A stretch of DNA of 64,000 nucleotides from Natronococcus roseus (GCF_043677095.1 NZ_JBHLJR010000009.1:81712-145711); one strand, 5' to 3'. Counted from the stretch's first letter, positions 42,695 through 52,434 are shown. The notes: generated by a model not told the origin, from the letters alone. A program made the numbers and translations.

Positions 42695-43867
42695 TCAGTA
42701 TTCCATCTGAAGCAATTGATTGATGATCAGTAGTCCGCATACAAGGCTTAATAAGCAAATGAGTAGACCAAAAGAAACCGGCCATCCGAATAGATCTGCG
42801 AGCAGTCCGACAATAACGGAACCAGACGCCGCGATGACCATATAAACGGTGCGGAAAAGGCCGAATCCAAACGCTCGCTCATCTTCCGAGAGCCTATCCA
42901 TCAATCGGGGGAATACTGCTGCCCCCCACCCCATTCCCAAGCCGAGCAGGAGTGTCCCAGCAACAATCAACGTAAGTCCAGAGCCAATAACGAGTAGCAA
43001 CAAACCAATGCCTCCAGCGAGCATACAAACTCCGATTGCTCGGTCACGTCCAAATCGGTCAGCGAAAAAACCAACACCCACCTGTAGGAATCCCTGAGAG
43101 ACAAAATACACACCAAAAAGAATTCCGGCAAGCGTCGTTGAGTAGCCATGGTATTGAACAAAAAACGCTGGTAGAAACGATGCCAATGCTTGCCAAGTGA
43201 ATTCAGCAATGACCGCGATAACGCCGGTGAAGAGCACTGATGGGCGTAACAGTACTTTCAGAGCTACATCTAGTTGGAGTTGTTCGCGTATCGACTGGTT
43301 CGGGGCACGTGGCTCGTTTGAGCGAAGGCTTAGAAACACTAAGCCAAAGACCGGCAAAGCGACAATGGTCGTGAGCAAAATTGCAGGCCGCCAACCGTAA
43401 CGGACAGCAACCCAAGAGACGACGATTGGTGTCACCAGACCAGCAAGTGGTGCACCAGCATTATGGACACCGATTGCGGTCCCAATATTGTCGTAAATTC
43501 GTGTGAGTAGTGTGGTAGCAACGCTGTAGTGGAGTCCGGCAACCGCCCCAAGCAAGACCGTGCCTAAGAAAAATATGCCAAATCCAGGTGTGGCGACGAG
43601 AATGAGCGCGGTAAGTCCGGTTCCACTAACAGAAATGAGTATAATGAGCCGATCACCATATCGATCAGCGAGAATCCCACTGGGAAATTGGGTGAGTGCG
43701 TAAGCAATCCACATACTCGTCAATGATGCACCGATCATTGTGTTTGAGATTTCGAACTCAGCAGCAAGGTCCGGCACAACAGGACTAATCGCTAATCGAC
43801 CGAACACAGTGACGAAAAGTGCAAGTGTACATACTGCTAATACGGTAGTTCGATACTGCCAACGCAT
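42695..43867 (-). CDS. MFS transporter
   Basis: 390 residues with 12 predicted membrane helices. The MFS loop motif between helices 2 and 3 is FPSGILADRYGDR, and its half-repeat equivalent is GVGFFADRFGRDRAIG. The N-terminus begins RTTVLAVCTLALFVTVFGRL. It resembles NarK/nitrate- and sugar-phosphate-type or drug-efflux members; the substrate cannot be told. No enzyme gene is adjacent in the same operon. Confidence 0.9.
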   Translation of the reverse strand: MRWQYRTTVLAVCTLALFVTVFGRLAISPVVPDLAAEFEISNTMIGASLTSMWIAYALTQFPSGILADRYGDRLIILISVSGTGLTALILVATPGFGIFFLGTVLLGAVAGLHYSVATTLLTRIYDNIGTAIGVHNAGAPLAGLVTPIVVSWVAVRYGWRPAILLTTIVALPVFGLVFLSLRSNEPRAPNQSIREQLQLDVALKVLLRPSVLFTGVIAVIAEFTWQALASFLPAFFVQYHGYSTTLAGILFGVYFVSQGFLQVGVGFFADRFGRDRAIGVCMLAGGIGLLLLVIGSGLTLIVAGTLLLGLGMGWGAAVFPRLMDRLSEDERAFGFGLFRTVYMVIAASGSVIVGLLADLFGWPVSFGLLICLLSLVCGLLIINQLLQMEY

Positions 43868-44210
43868 CAGATAGGTATCAGCGTTGACGTACCATCTACC
43901 TAAATCCTTTGGAATTGTATGTCATGTGATCAGTGAAGAAAATCCCCATCAGACCCTGAAGGCCTGCAACCACAATTCGTCCGTTGTTGATTTGGTGTGT
44001 CTGAAGCAATTTAAGAAAGGGAGGCGTCTCTATTTTGTATTTTAAAATATATCCGGTCTGTTTCAATTTTTGTATTTATTGTATCGAGCCTGATCTGTTC
44101 GACAGGGTACTTCCTGAGGCGGAAAGCTACATCGACAAGAACAGGCACTTTCACGTCATGTCTCTCAGCGGATTTACACAGAATCACCGTAAGTGCTGTC
44201 GTATCGGTCG
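43868..44210. other. spacer before second IS6 relic
   Basis: AT-rich sequence with short open frames but nothing recognisable. It holds the MFS promoter on the minus strand. Confidence 0.35.
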
Positions 44211-44894
44211 TGTTTAGTTAAGGCTGAGGAAAGAGGTAGGATGGTTTTTAACTGTCACATGGCAGAAACCACCCGCCTCAGTGTTTATAGCGACTGAATC
44301 GAATTGAATGTTGGGGCACGAGAATGGATACTGCGTCAGCTAATAGTACTGAGTATTCGACTCCATCCCAGTAGGATCTCGCTTTCGAATACCATCTCTG
44401 AAGTTGAGAATTTCGATGTCGAACGATCGCGAAAAGCTGTTCATGGGTGAATTCAGGAGACCGATCTATAGCCCGCCAGCGGTACAAGTCCAGATCACAT
44501 CGTGTTGACGAGATGGTGATCTAAATCAACGGTCAGCAATTCTGGCTGTATGCAGCCGTCGGTCCTCATTCAAACGAGTTTTTGCGCTTACGGCTTTTTA
44601 TAACTACAACGACGACACTGACACGACAATTGCTCCAAGGACTTCGTGAGAAACATGATATCACTGCCGCCGTGTTTCTCATTGATCGCGACCAGCACCT
44701 AGCAACTGTACTCCAATAAACATGGCTCCGATTTCGTCCCATTCAACATGGAATCTAAGCACTGTAGTAACTCATCATTTAAGAGATAGAACGTCGAACT
44801 TCCTCGTTCGCCAATATATTTAAGAAAGTTGATGCAATGACTGCCGAAATGTGGTCCAAGCCTTCGCTGTCTGGTGAAATTCGCTTAATTAAAC
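44211..44894 (+). mobile_element. second dead IS6-family element
   Basis: The left end GTGTTTAGTTAAGG is at about 44211 and the right end CTTAATTAAACACG at about 44884-44897. The ends match the element at 30692-31380 with one mismatch. It encloses a transposase relic on the plus strand. Confidence 0.75.
44259..44880 (+). pseudogene. IS6-family transposase relic, heavily degraded
   Basis: From ATG 44259 (MAETTRLSVYSD-stop) the frame has many stops and shifts. It still shows INGQQFWLYAAVGPHSNEFL, LRLFITTTTTLTRQLLQGL, REKHDITAAVFLIDRDQHLA and LRFRPIQHG, matching the relic at 30696-31331. It is older than that copy, judging by the number of lesions. Confidence 0.8.
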
Positions 44895-45035
44895 ACGACG
44901 CGCTTCTTAGATCAGCTCAGCTAGACAGTACTATGGGGATATATGAATCAGGGTATACGGATCTGAGGAATTCTATATCCTTTTGTAGGCTGAACCAGAA
45001 CGGTCAACTATGACCGTCTGTAGACGCTTGCCAAT

Positions 45036-45041
45036 AGGAGG
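45036..45041 (+). promoter_or_regulatory. strong Shine-Dalgarno sequence
   Basis: AGGAGG lies 8 bp upstream of ATG 45050 and decides that start over the out-of-frame ATG at 45043. Such a site is uncommon for a first gene in haloarchaea. Confidence 0.6.
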
Positions 45042-45049
45042 GATGACAC

Positions 45050-45607
45050 ATGGGTAAAAACCGCATTCGACGAGAAGCAGTGGAAACAGATGGGGGCCTC
45101 CATACGTATACTATTCGACTCGAGCTTGTCGATAATCCTGGTGAGCTCCTACACGCGCTCGCTCCGATCGCTGAAAACGGGGGCAACCTCATGAGTATAC
45201 ATCACGAACGGGGAAATATTACGCCACGTGGACACATTCCTGTCGAGATCGATCTTGGATGTCCGCCCGACCGTTTCGACGATATTGTCAACGGGCTCCG
45301 CGACGCTGGTGTTAACGTCGTACAGGCCGGTGCTGAACGTTATGGTGAGGAGGTCACGATTTTGCTGATCGGTCATCTCATCGAAGGTGACCTGTCTGGC
45401 ACCTTATCACGAATCAAAAATGAAGCTGGTGCCGCAATCTTCGACCTCTCACTCGCCGCTCCAGAAGGAACACAAGAGGTTTCGAGTGCACGACTCCGAC
45501 TCGCTATTGACACTGGGAATACAAACGAAACGCTCGAGACAATTCGCTCAATCGCGTCAGATAAGGACTTTACCGTCGTTGAGCCATTAACTGGAGGTGA
45601 GGTCTAA
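45050..45607 (+). CDS. ACT-domain amino-acid-binding regulator linked to homoserine dehydrogenase
   Basis: A 185-residue protein with tandem ACT domains. The first is YTIRLELVDNPGELLHALAPI and NGGNLMSIHHERG. The second starts around EEVTILLIGHLIEGDLSGTL and continues SARLRLAIDTGN. Haloarchaeal homoserine dehydrogenase genes are typically preceded by this protein, which probably mediates feedback by threonine or another amino acid. Its stop overlaps the hom start by one base (TAATG). Confidence 0.88.
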   Translation: MGKNRIRREAVETDGGLHTYTIRLELVDNPGELLHALAPIAENGGNLMSIHHERGNITPRGHIPVEIDLGCPPDRFDDIVNGLRDAGVNVVQAGAERYGEEVTILLIGHLIEGDLSGTLSRIKNEAGAAIFDLSLAAPEGTQEVSSARLRLAIDTGNTNETLETIRSIASDKDFTVVEPLTGGEV

Positions 45608-46554
45608 TGCAGCTTGCCATCCTCGGCTGCGGTGCCGTCGGCCAGTCAGTCGCAGACCTCGCAAGCGAGTACGGACACGAAGTCGTCGCACTTGCTGATT
45701 CGAACGGCGCTACAATTGATCCTGCTGGTATTGATATTGGGAGCGCTCTTCAACGTAAGATCGATGGTGATGCTGTCGGATCCGAGGCTCCTGAAACTCT
45801 TTTCGAGGCAGAGTATGACGTCCTTGTCGAAGCAACACCAACAACGCTCGACAGCGCCGAACCTGGCTTTACGCACGTCAAGCGCGCACTCGAGACGAAT
45901 CACCACGTCGTGCTCGCGAACAAGGGCCCCGTTGCTGAACGCTATGAGGAGTTGCGTGCACTTGAGGCTGATAGTGCGGGCACACTCAGATTCGAAGCAA
46001 CTGTCGGTGGCGCGATTCCAGTTCTGTCAACAATCGAAGACTGCACGCCACAGGCCGTAACAGCAGTCCGAGGCATCCTCAATGGCACGGCAAACTTTAT
46101 TCTTACACGGATGGCTGCCGAGGGACTCGACTATGAACATGTCCTTGCAGAAGCTCAGGATCTCGGCGTCGCAGAAGCCGATCCAGCATTCGATGTTGAT
46201 GGCACTGATGCTGCACTAAAATGCGTGATTCTTGCGAACGTACTCGCCGATGGTGGCTTCTCATTCGAAGACGCCCAGGTACGTGGAATCGAAGACATTC
46301 CTGGCAGTGCTCTCAAACTTGCTGCAGAAGACGGCCGAACAATCCGTCTTATTGGTGAGGCAACTCGAGACGGGGTTCATGTTGGTCCACGACTTGTTCC
46401 CGAACATAGTACGCTCGCGGTGACGGGAACACGAAATATTGTTCAAATCGAGACGAAACATGCTGGAAGCCTCCATAACAGCGGTCTCGGTGCAGGTGGC
46501 AGAGAAACAGCATCAGCAGTTCTAGCCGATATTAATCGTCTACCTCCGAACTGA
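45607..46554 (+). CDS. hom: homoserine dehydrogenase
   Basis: A 315-residue enzyme. The N-terminal Rossmann fold starts LAILGCGAVGQSVADLA. The catalytic domain contains HHVVLANKGPVAERY, the conserved VGGAIPVLSTI, RGILNGTANFILTRM and the DPAFDVDGTDAALKCVILAN segment with catalytic Asp/Lys residues. It reduces aspartate semialdehyde to homoserine for Thr, Met and Ile synthesis, in the cytoplasm. It is translationally coupled to the ACT protein. Length is usual for the short archaeal form without its own ACT domain. Confidence 0.93.
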   Translation: MQLAILGCGAVGQSVADLASEYGHEVVALADSNGATIDPAGIDIGSALQRKIDGDAVGSEAPETLFEAEYDVLVEATPTTLDSAEPGFTHVKRALETNHHVVLANKGPVAERYEELRALEADSAGTLRFEATVGGAIPVLSTIEDCTPQAVTAVRGILNGTANFILTRMAAEGLDYEHVLAEAQDLGVAEADPAFDVDGTDAALKCVILANVLADGGFSFEDAQVRGIEDIPGSALKLAAEDGRTIRLIGEATRDGVHVGPRLVPEHSTLAVTGTRNIVQIETKHAGSLHNSGLGAGGRETASAVLADINRLPPN

Positions 46555-46698
46555 TCTCTTTCTACAGTTAAAGCAGTGAAACACCGTCCTACCGTTGCTT
46601 AACCCTTTGCTGGTCTTTCTGCCGCATATCTTGTGGTCATCTCGAATGTGGGCTCAGCACTCGAAATTCTTTTATGGAGGAGGTTGGTATACCCTATC

Positions 46699-47439
46699 AT
46701 GGAAATTGACGATTTCACTCTAGCTGCAACTACAAATGATCTCACTCGAGAGCCAGACGCTCGAGGTGAAGCAGACGTTATCGAATTCCGAATGGACAGC
46801 GCGGAAAACCCGATAAAGCAGCTTTCAGAATACGATGGTGAGCTTCCTATTATTGCAACGAATCGGTCGAGGTGGTTTGGCGGTGAAGCAACAGATCGAG
46901 GACGGCTAGATCAATTGATGGCGGCCTCTCAATTTGATGCTGTTGAAATGGTTGACATCGAACTAGAAATAGCACGGGGAACCGAGTGGGTTCTGGACGA
47001 GTTTCGAGAGAATGGTGTGGACCTGATCATATCCTTCCATGAATTTGATGAAACTCCAGATAAAGACACTCTTCTCAAAATAATTGAGGAAAGCGATAAG
47101 TATGGGGATATCTCAAAAGTAGCAGCCTATGCTAACAATCTGTCCGACACACTAACAATGTTAGAAGTGATTAATACGGCTACTGAAAGAGGAATTAAAG
47201 TTGCTGGTATCTCGATGGGAGAAACAGGTAGCCATACGCGTGTGATAGCTCCATCCTACGGATCAAAACTAGGATATGCTCCGCTTGAATCGGATGCCAG
47301 TGAGTATGCACCAGGTCAACTTCCACTTCACGAACTCAGTTCACTAATCAAATCCGTAGAGGAAGGAAATGAGGATGTGGAACTGATGGATGGTTTAGAA
47401 GAAACGTTCGCACGAATGGGTTTCAATCAACCTAGTTAG
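46699..47439 (+). CDS. aroD: type I 3-dehydroquinate dehydratase
   Basis: About 246 residues from the ATG at 46699 (MEIDDFTLAATTNDL). The earlier in-frame start at 46633 adds residues that do not fit the family. EFRMD at 29-33 is the substrate-binding strand, H114 in IISFHEF and the Schiff-base lysine K140 in DISKVAAYA are the catalytic pair, and VAGISMGETGSHTRVIAP holds the C-terminal Arg. It converts 3-dehydroquinate to 3-dehydroshikimate. It lies 145 bp downstream of hom. Both enzymes lie near the aspartate-semialdehyde node that feeds haloarchaeal aromatic synthesis. Confidence 0.92.
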   Translation: MEIDDFTLAATTNDLTREPDARGEADVIEFRMDSAENPIKQLSEYDGELPIIATNRSRWFGGEATDRGRLDQLMAASQFDAVEMVDIELEIARGTEWVLDEFRENGVDLIISFHEFDETPDKDTLLKIIEESDKYGDISKVAAYANNLSDTLTMLEVINTATERGIKVAGISMGETGSHTRVIAPSYGSKLGYAPLESDASEYAPGQLPLHELSSLIKSVEEGNEDVELMDGLEETFARMGFNQPS

Positions 47440-47844
47440 AGCTTCAGTGTGAGTTTGGCGCAATAGATATCTCGGTCCAGAACTATCGTGATCGGCATGG
47501 AGGGTTTGATCTCATCTCTCTTGACAAGGCTGGTTATTGTTCTAAACTCTATTGAACGTCGCAACTCCGTCGTTCCGATTGTTCCCAAGAAAAGCCAGAC
47601 ACTCATTGACGCAGCTGACGTGCTCCTGATGAAACCCTTCCAGCTACAGCGATCTTAATAACTTGCTCAGAAGTGTTCTACCCACCGAATCTTTCGGAAC
47701 TACACGATCATCTGGCGGTCGGCTTCTATCTCCAAATAATAGCTGGGCTCATAGCGACAGGCACTCTCGAGAACACCGCAATAAAGAGGGCCACCAGTTA
47801 ATCATATTCAGATCCTCGAGACGACCGACAACTATGCCTCCAAT
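47440..47844. other. gene-free region
   Basis: About 400 bp with short broken frames only. A protein-like run (plus, ending MKPFQLQRS near 47658) hints at a degraded gene, not identified. Confidence 0.35.
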
Positions 47845-48129
47845 TCACTCAGATTGGACGACCTCGATATCGCCAGTGCCGGAGACAACAACATCGTATC
47901 CGGCATACGCAAAAGAGACCGACTCCAAACCAGAACTCCGCTCGGTGCCAACCAAATTGTTCAGCGCCTCTGGGTTAATCGCCTTGCTAAGCGGCGGCAA
48001 CTCGAGTGGATCTGTTCCAGCAGCATCGGCAACTGCAGAAACGACTGCAACAACGGGTGTCATCTCGTGATGAGGTCTCTGTTTCGACACTGGAGCACCA
48101 CTTGTCTGCTGAACAGGTGAATTTGGCAT
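47845..48129 (-). CDS. HalOD1-domain protein
   Basis: About 94 residues from the ATG at 48129 (MPNSPVQQTSGAPVSKQRPH). MTPVVAVVSAVADAAGTDPLELPPLSKAINPEALNNLV, read in parts, and FAYAGYDVVVSGTGDIEVVQ match the HalOD1 pattern, as in the protein at 7833. It is divergent from the gene at 48516 across about 390 bp. No cognate sensor is adjacent. Confidence 0.78.
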   Translation of the reverse strand: MPNSPVQQTSGAPVSKQRPHHEMTPVVAVVSAVADAAGTDPLELPPLSKAINPEALNNLVGTERSSGLESVSFAYAGYDVVVSGTGDIEVVQSE

Positions 48130-48515
48130 AGCACGGACTGCCACATCCCTGTATAAATTGCTTCTCAAACAGCCGACCAGTTCCCAGTGATCGTTTATCG
48201 GGGTTTGAGTGCGTCAGCTTGGCGTTCACGGCTAACACGTTCGGGGACCAACCCCGAAATATCGTTTCGAGCCTAGAGGGCAAGCAAGAGATTGATAATG
48301 ACTCCAACGAGTATTCCGAGTGTCGCGCACCACCCAACGCGACACTGCCACACAGCACCCCAACCTGCACCTGGCCACCGGCACTAACTCCCCACCTGAC
48401 CGATGGCCCGTTTGCAACTCCTTCCACCCTTTCCCGAAGACGTCTCCACAGAGAACCTTCAGCTACTGCAACAAAGAGAGAGGGTCTATTTGTACAGGCC
48501 CCAAAGGAGAATCCG
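48130..48515. other. intergenic region between divergent genes
   Basis: About 385 bp. Promoters for the HalOD1 gene and for the gene at 48516 must lie here. No repeat or structure stood out. Confidence 0.35.
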
Positions 48516-48833
48516 ATGTCAAGCGATTCGGATCCATCTCGAGAATATACCTTTGGGTCCCCAATTGATCTGCCCTCAACACTGGAGGCGCTCAACATCC
48601 AGTATCTGGACGTCAATGAGAGCCGTGCGCTCGTGATCTACCAGACTGCAATTCTCAATCTCGAGGTGCTCGAAGGCAAACTCTCGGCTGCAAGCCGTGT
48701 TGAACTCGAAGTGTATGAAGATCCTCGAGAGGACTACTCTGCAGACACGGAGAAAAGCAGTGACTCAGTCGTCGACTCTCTCCTCGACCAGCTTACTTCT
48801 GCAAATAGCTCATCACTTTCAAGTCGAAACTAA
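48516..48833 (+). CDS. hypothetical acidic protein
   Basis: 105 residues from the ATG at 48516. Longer readings from 48219 extend into sequence with no protein character. IDLPSTLEALNIQYLDVNES and ALVIYQTAILNLEVLEGKLS suggest a small alpha/beta fold, and an acidic C-terminal tail follows. I do not recognise it. Confidence 0.5.
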   Translation: MSSDSDPSREYTFGSPIDLPSTLEALNIQYLDVNESRALVIYQTAILNLEVLEGKLSAASRVELEVYEDPREDYSADTEKSSDSVVDSLLDQLTSANSSSLSSRN

Positions 48834-48927
48834 ACCAGACGATACAGTTCTTTACCGAAATTGTAGCTCGAGACTGGCAGTCACATACGACAGGGATAAC
48901 AATATACAGGTGTAAGGATAGGTCACC

Positions 48928-49203
48928 ATGGACGACCTTACAGGTTTCCAGCGAGACCTGCTGTACGTCATCGCAGGCGCCGATCAGCCATCTGGACAGG
49001 ACATCAAAGACGAGGTTGAGACCTACTATAGCACCGAGATCAACCACGGGCGGCTATACCCAAATCTCGATACTCTCGTGAACAAAGAACTCGTCGAGAA
49101 AGGTGAACTCGATCGGCGAACGAACTACTATGCGCTCGCTGAGGAAGGGGATGAAGCCATTCAGGAGCGCCGCGAGTGGGAATCACAGTACGTCGACCTC
49201 TAA
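48928..49203 (+). CDS. PadR-family transcriptional regulator
   Basis: A 91-residue protein. TGFQRDLLYVIAGADQPSGQ and DIKDEVETYYSTEINHGRLY are followed by PNLDTLVNKELVEKGELDRR and TNYYALAEEG, the compact PadR winged helix common in haloarchaea. It is convergent with the conjugation operon and may regulate it or belong to a neighbouring element. Ligand unknown. Confidence 0.9.
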   Translation: MDDLTGFQRDLLYVIAGADQPSGQDIKDEVETYYSTEINHGRLYPNLDTLVNKELVEKGELDRRTNYYALAEEGDEAIQERREWESQYVDL

Positions 49204-49313
49204 CTCCGCTGTTCCTCAATCCTAAGTCGAACCATTGGATAAGGATCCGCCAGCCTCGAGCATCCCTGCCATCTCGGTGAACAGCGCCGTTTTTCCAAAG
49301 AGCCGGCAGACAG

Positions 49314-52300
49314 CTAGATCGAATTGAATGGATTCTCGGTTGTCTCCTCTTCTCCTTCCTCCTTCTCTTGGCTATCACCAGCCTCAGCTTCGGGCTCACA
49401 CTCGGGATCCGGCTGTTGTTCTGGTGCTTCGGGCGCAGGCGCAGGCTCTTCTGGCTCTCGGAGTGGCTCCACATCCAGAGCGTTCTCGTCACTTTCAGTG
49501 TCGCTATCGTCTCCGTCCAGGTCTGTCTCGTCAGTGCTCTCCGGTTCCGTCTCCACAGCGACCTCAGACTCGAGTCCGGGCTCTACCGACTCGGTGGTGG
49601 CGCCGTCAGTCAACCCGTCTAGCCACACCTCAATCGGAATCGCCTCTTCGCTGCTAACGTCGAACATAAGCAACTCCGGATCACTCTCGAGGTCGCGATC
49701 ATCGTTCGGGACGATTGCAATCCGGAATTCCTCTGGCTCCGGAACGATCTCATGGCCGTGCTCCCGAAATATCGCTTTGGGGATCACCGGCTCATAGATG
49801 TACGTCCAGTCGTCTGTAAGCGGTCCCTTCCCGCCATACTTCCGCTCAATGTCGCCGCTCCGCTCGACGACATAGTTGGTATCCTCGGGATCGTAATGGA
49901 CGGTCGCAGGCGCATCGGTCGGGTCACGCTCTCGATATTCCTGAGGACTGTCGAACCGAAGGTGAGTTTCGTCAGTGTCCCGATTGCGACAAACGATCGC
50001 ACCACTCTCGAGTTCGACCCACTCGATCGAAGCATCTTCAGGGACAATTGCAAGCTTCTCAGTGCCCGAATCGTCGCGAGCCATCTCAAGTTTTCCGCGG
50101 GTGTAGAACTTCCGGGCAGCACCTGTCGGTGTTCGAATCGACGTGAACGGGTCGCTCCCATCGGCACCGAAGATCGACGCTAGGCGCTCGGCGTTCCGTG
50201 TGAGACCATCGTCGCCACCGTCGCCGACAACGAACAACAGCTGTTCGGGCCCTGGTGCTTTCGCCGCGTTCTTGATCGGTCCGCCCGGCTTCGAGAGGCC
50301 CTTTGATTCGGCTTCAATGTACAACGTCTCCGTTCCCGAGAGCTCAAGGATCTCCGGGTACTCGCTTTCGAGACGCGACTGAACGATCTGCTTGCGCTCA
50401 CCTTCTGAAAGATCACCATCAGGAACGATCGACGGTGGGACTTCGCCAACCGCATCCGGCAGTTCGTCGCCGTCCTGCGTTGGCAATTTCATCTCGTACC
50501 CGGACCGTGTTCCCCACTCGTAGACCTCTCGAAGCATGTGCCGGTGTTTGCTCTTCCCACCAGACCCACCCGAGCCAGTTTCCAGTCCAATCTGGCCGCG
50601 TCCCTCTGGCGTCACCGTAATCTCGAGACCGTCGCTCGTACTCCGTTGCTCGAGCGCACCAGCGGCCTCCAAACGCTCGACGATGTTCGACGCCTGCGTA
50701 TACTCGAGGCCGGTTGCGTCGGTCACTGCCTGCTCTGCAGCCGACGTCTCAACCGAGTCAGACTCCGCTCGAATCGTTTCGTCATAGATCGCCTTCAGCG
50801 CCACCTGAGCCGCTTCGACGTCATCAACGTCCATCGGCTCTTCGACACCACTTGAGGTGTTCTCACGACCGACTGCATCCGCTGCATTGGACTTCCCAGT
50901 CCCAGCGAAGAACAGCCCGTCCAGGACCTCCCGACCAGACTGGCGCTCGATCCCGTAGCGTTCCGTCGACTGCTGGATCAAGTCAAACGCTTCCTCGATC
51001 GAGTGCAGCGGTGGGTACGGTGGCGTCAACTTCGCCATGAACGAGTCGTCTTCGTGGCGCAGCTTCGTCTGTGCGTGGTAGTCCGGAATCTGAGTCAAAT
51101 CACGAGGATCCTTTCCACCAAAACGATCAGAGAGCGCTCGAGCCTCATCAGGCAACAACGGATTCAACGACACAAGCGTGTTGCAGTTCGACAGAATCGC
51201 CTGCTGGGCCTCTGCATCCAACTGATGGAGTGTCTGTGTAGCCAGCAGTAGCCCAAGCTTCTTCGAGCGGGCTTTCGTGAGCATCTTATCAATCTGTGAT
51301 GCTTCAGTGAGAACATCATCACACTCGTCGATCATCAGGAAGTAGGGATCATAATCCCCGCCGGAGGTATTCGCCCCGGCGAGCTCACGAACCTTCTTTT
51401 CGGAGGGATTGATCCGGTCGTTCACGCAGGTCCAGACCCGACGCATGACCGCCGTCGCAACCATCCGCTTTGCCTCACCAGGCAAGTCGTTCTTACAGAT
51501 GATGATCTTCCCCTCGTTGACTGCCTCCGCAATCGAGACGTCAGACTCCCGCTGCGCCAGAATCTGTCGTGTGATCGGATTCTCGACCCAGTCCTTCAGC
51601 CGACCCACCAATGCATCGAGCTCTTGCTCAGTTAGTTCCTCCGCGATCTGTCGCGTATAGACCTCGAGGAACGCGATGTCATCGTCATCAGCCGATGCGA
51701 TCAAATCCGCGTACTCCCTGCGATTCTCCTCGTCGAGCAACGCATAGTAGAGCTCGAGTGGCGTGAACTCGAACTCGTGGCGAATCATCCCGCGGACCAT
51801 CGTCTTCATCACCCGGTCCATCCGATTCCCCCAGAAATCGCCGGCCTTGAGCAATTCCTTGAAGTCGTCGACGATCCCTTCGATCTCCTCGTCAAATCCA
51901 GTCTCGTCGGGCTCGTGGTAGGTCTCGAAGAGATTGAACCCGACCGACTTGTCCAAGAAATCGTCCCCCGGCGCAATGTAGATCACATCATCCCAACGAT
52001 CCTCCGGAACCCGCCGAAGCAGGTCATAGATGTCGTCGCCCTTCGGATCGATGATCGTGACGCCATGGCCACCGTACATGAGAGCGACGGCGTCGTTGTA
52101 CATCTTCGTCGTCTTCCCTGTCCCTGTCGATCCACCGTAGAAGACGTGCCGAAAGAGCCGGTCGAACTCTACCGGCACTTCTCGACCGGAACTTTCGGAG
52201 ACACCGATCCAGAGTGGCTGCCGGGGTTCCGCCTGTGCGTTCTCGATCATTGCTCGAGGCCACGCGCCGGCGTAGGTCTCGATCTCCTCCTCGACTGGAT

Positions 52301-52433
52301 CGTAGCGCTGTATGGCCCACTCCTTATTGTTGATCAAAACGGGCTCGCTCGGGTCGTCCTCACCTTCGATCCGTGCGCCGAATTTCTCGATCTCTTCGAC
52401 TGGGTCGCCATCATCGCCGAATGGTAGGGTCAT
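49314..52433 (-). CDS. VirD4/TraG-like coupling ATPase with extra C-terminal module
   Basis: 1039 residues from ATG 52433, one base after the upstream stop. The in-frame start at 52475 would overlap that gene. The ATPase core has Walker A GGSTGTGKTT (about 101-109), VTIIDPKGDDIYDLL and Walker B YFLMIDECDD, the layout of conjugative coupling proteins. After about residue 550 comes a winged helix (VTDATGLEYTQASNIVERLE). A domain follows with DELPDAVGEVP and ETLYIEAESKG, reminiscent of a PD-(D/E)xK nuclease, and then a long acidic tail. It would feed DNA to the VirB4/VirB6 channel. Confidence 0.82.
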   Translation of the reverse strand: MTLPFGDDGDPVEEIEKFGARIEGEDDPSEPVLINNKEWAIQRYDPVEEEIETYAGAWPRAMIENAQAEPRQPLWIGVSESSGREVPVEFDRLFRHVFYGGSTGTGKTTKMYNDAVALMYGGHGVTIIDPKGDDIYDLLRRVPEDRWDDVIYIAPGDDFLDKSVGFNLFETYHEPDETGFDEEIEGIVDDFKELLKAGDFWGNRMDRVMKTMVRGMIRHEFEFTPLELYYALLDEENRREYADLIASADDDDIAFLEVYTRQIAEELTEQELDALVGRLKDWVENPITRQILAQRESDVSIAEAVNEGKIIICKNDLPGEAKRMVATAVMRRVWTCVNDRINPSEKKVRELAGANTSGGDYDPYFLMIDECDDVLTEASQIDKMLTKARSKKLGLLLATQTLHQLDAEAQQAILSNCNTLVSLNPLLPDEARALSDRFGGKDPRDLTQIPDYHAQTKLRHEDDSFMAKLTPPYPPLHSIEEAFDLIQQSTERYGIERQSGREVLDGLFFAGTGKSNAADAVGRENTSSGVEEPMDVDDVEAAQVALKAIYDETIRAESDSVETSAAEQAVTDATGLEYTQASNIVERLEAAGALEQRSTSDGLEITVTPEGRGQIGLETGSGGSGGKSKHRHMLREVYEWGTRSGYEMKLPTQDGDELPDAVGEVPPSIVPDGDLSEGERKQIVQSRLESEYPEILELSGTETLYIEAESKGLSKPGGPIKNAAKAPGPEQLLFVVGDGGDDGLTRNAERLASIFGADGSDPFTSIRTPTGAARKFYTRGKLEMARDDSGTEKLAIVPEDASIEWVELESGAIVCRNRDTDETHLRFDSPQEYRERDPTDAPATVHYDPEDTNYVVERSGDIERKYGGKGPLTDDWTYIYEPVIPKAIFREHGHEIVPEPEEFRIAIVPNDDRDLESDPELLMFDVSSEEAIPIEVWLDGLTDGATTESVEPGLESEVAVETEPESTDETDLDGDDSDTESDENALDVEPLREPEEPAPAPEAPEQQPDPECEPEAEAGDSQEKEEGEEETTENPFNSI

Positions 52434-52434
52434 G

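Noticed and set aside
44035..44217. 60-codon plus-strand ORF before the IS6 relic
   Set aside because: AT-rich, Cys/Phe-rich translation without family resemblance, ending inside the IS terminal repeat.
48219..48515. 99-codon upstream extension of the 48516 gene
   Set aside because: The extension is Thr/Pro-rich with no protein character and fills the divergent promoter region. The ATG at 48516 gives a compact acidic protein.
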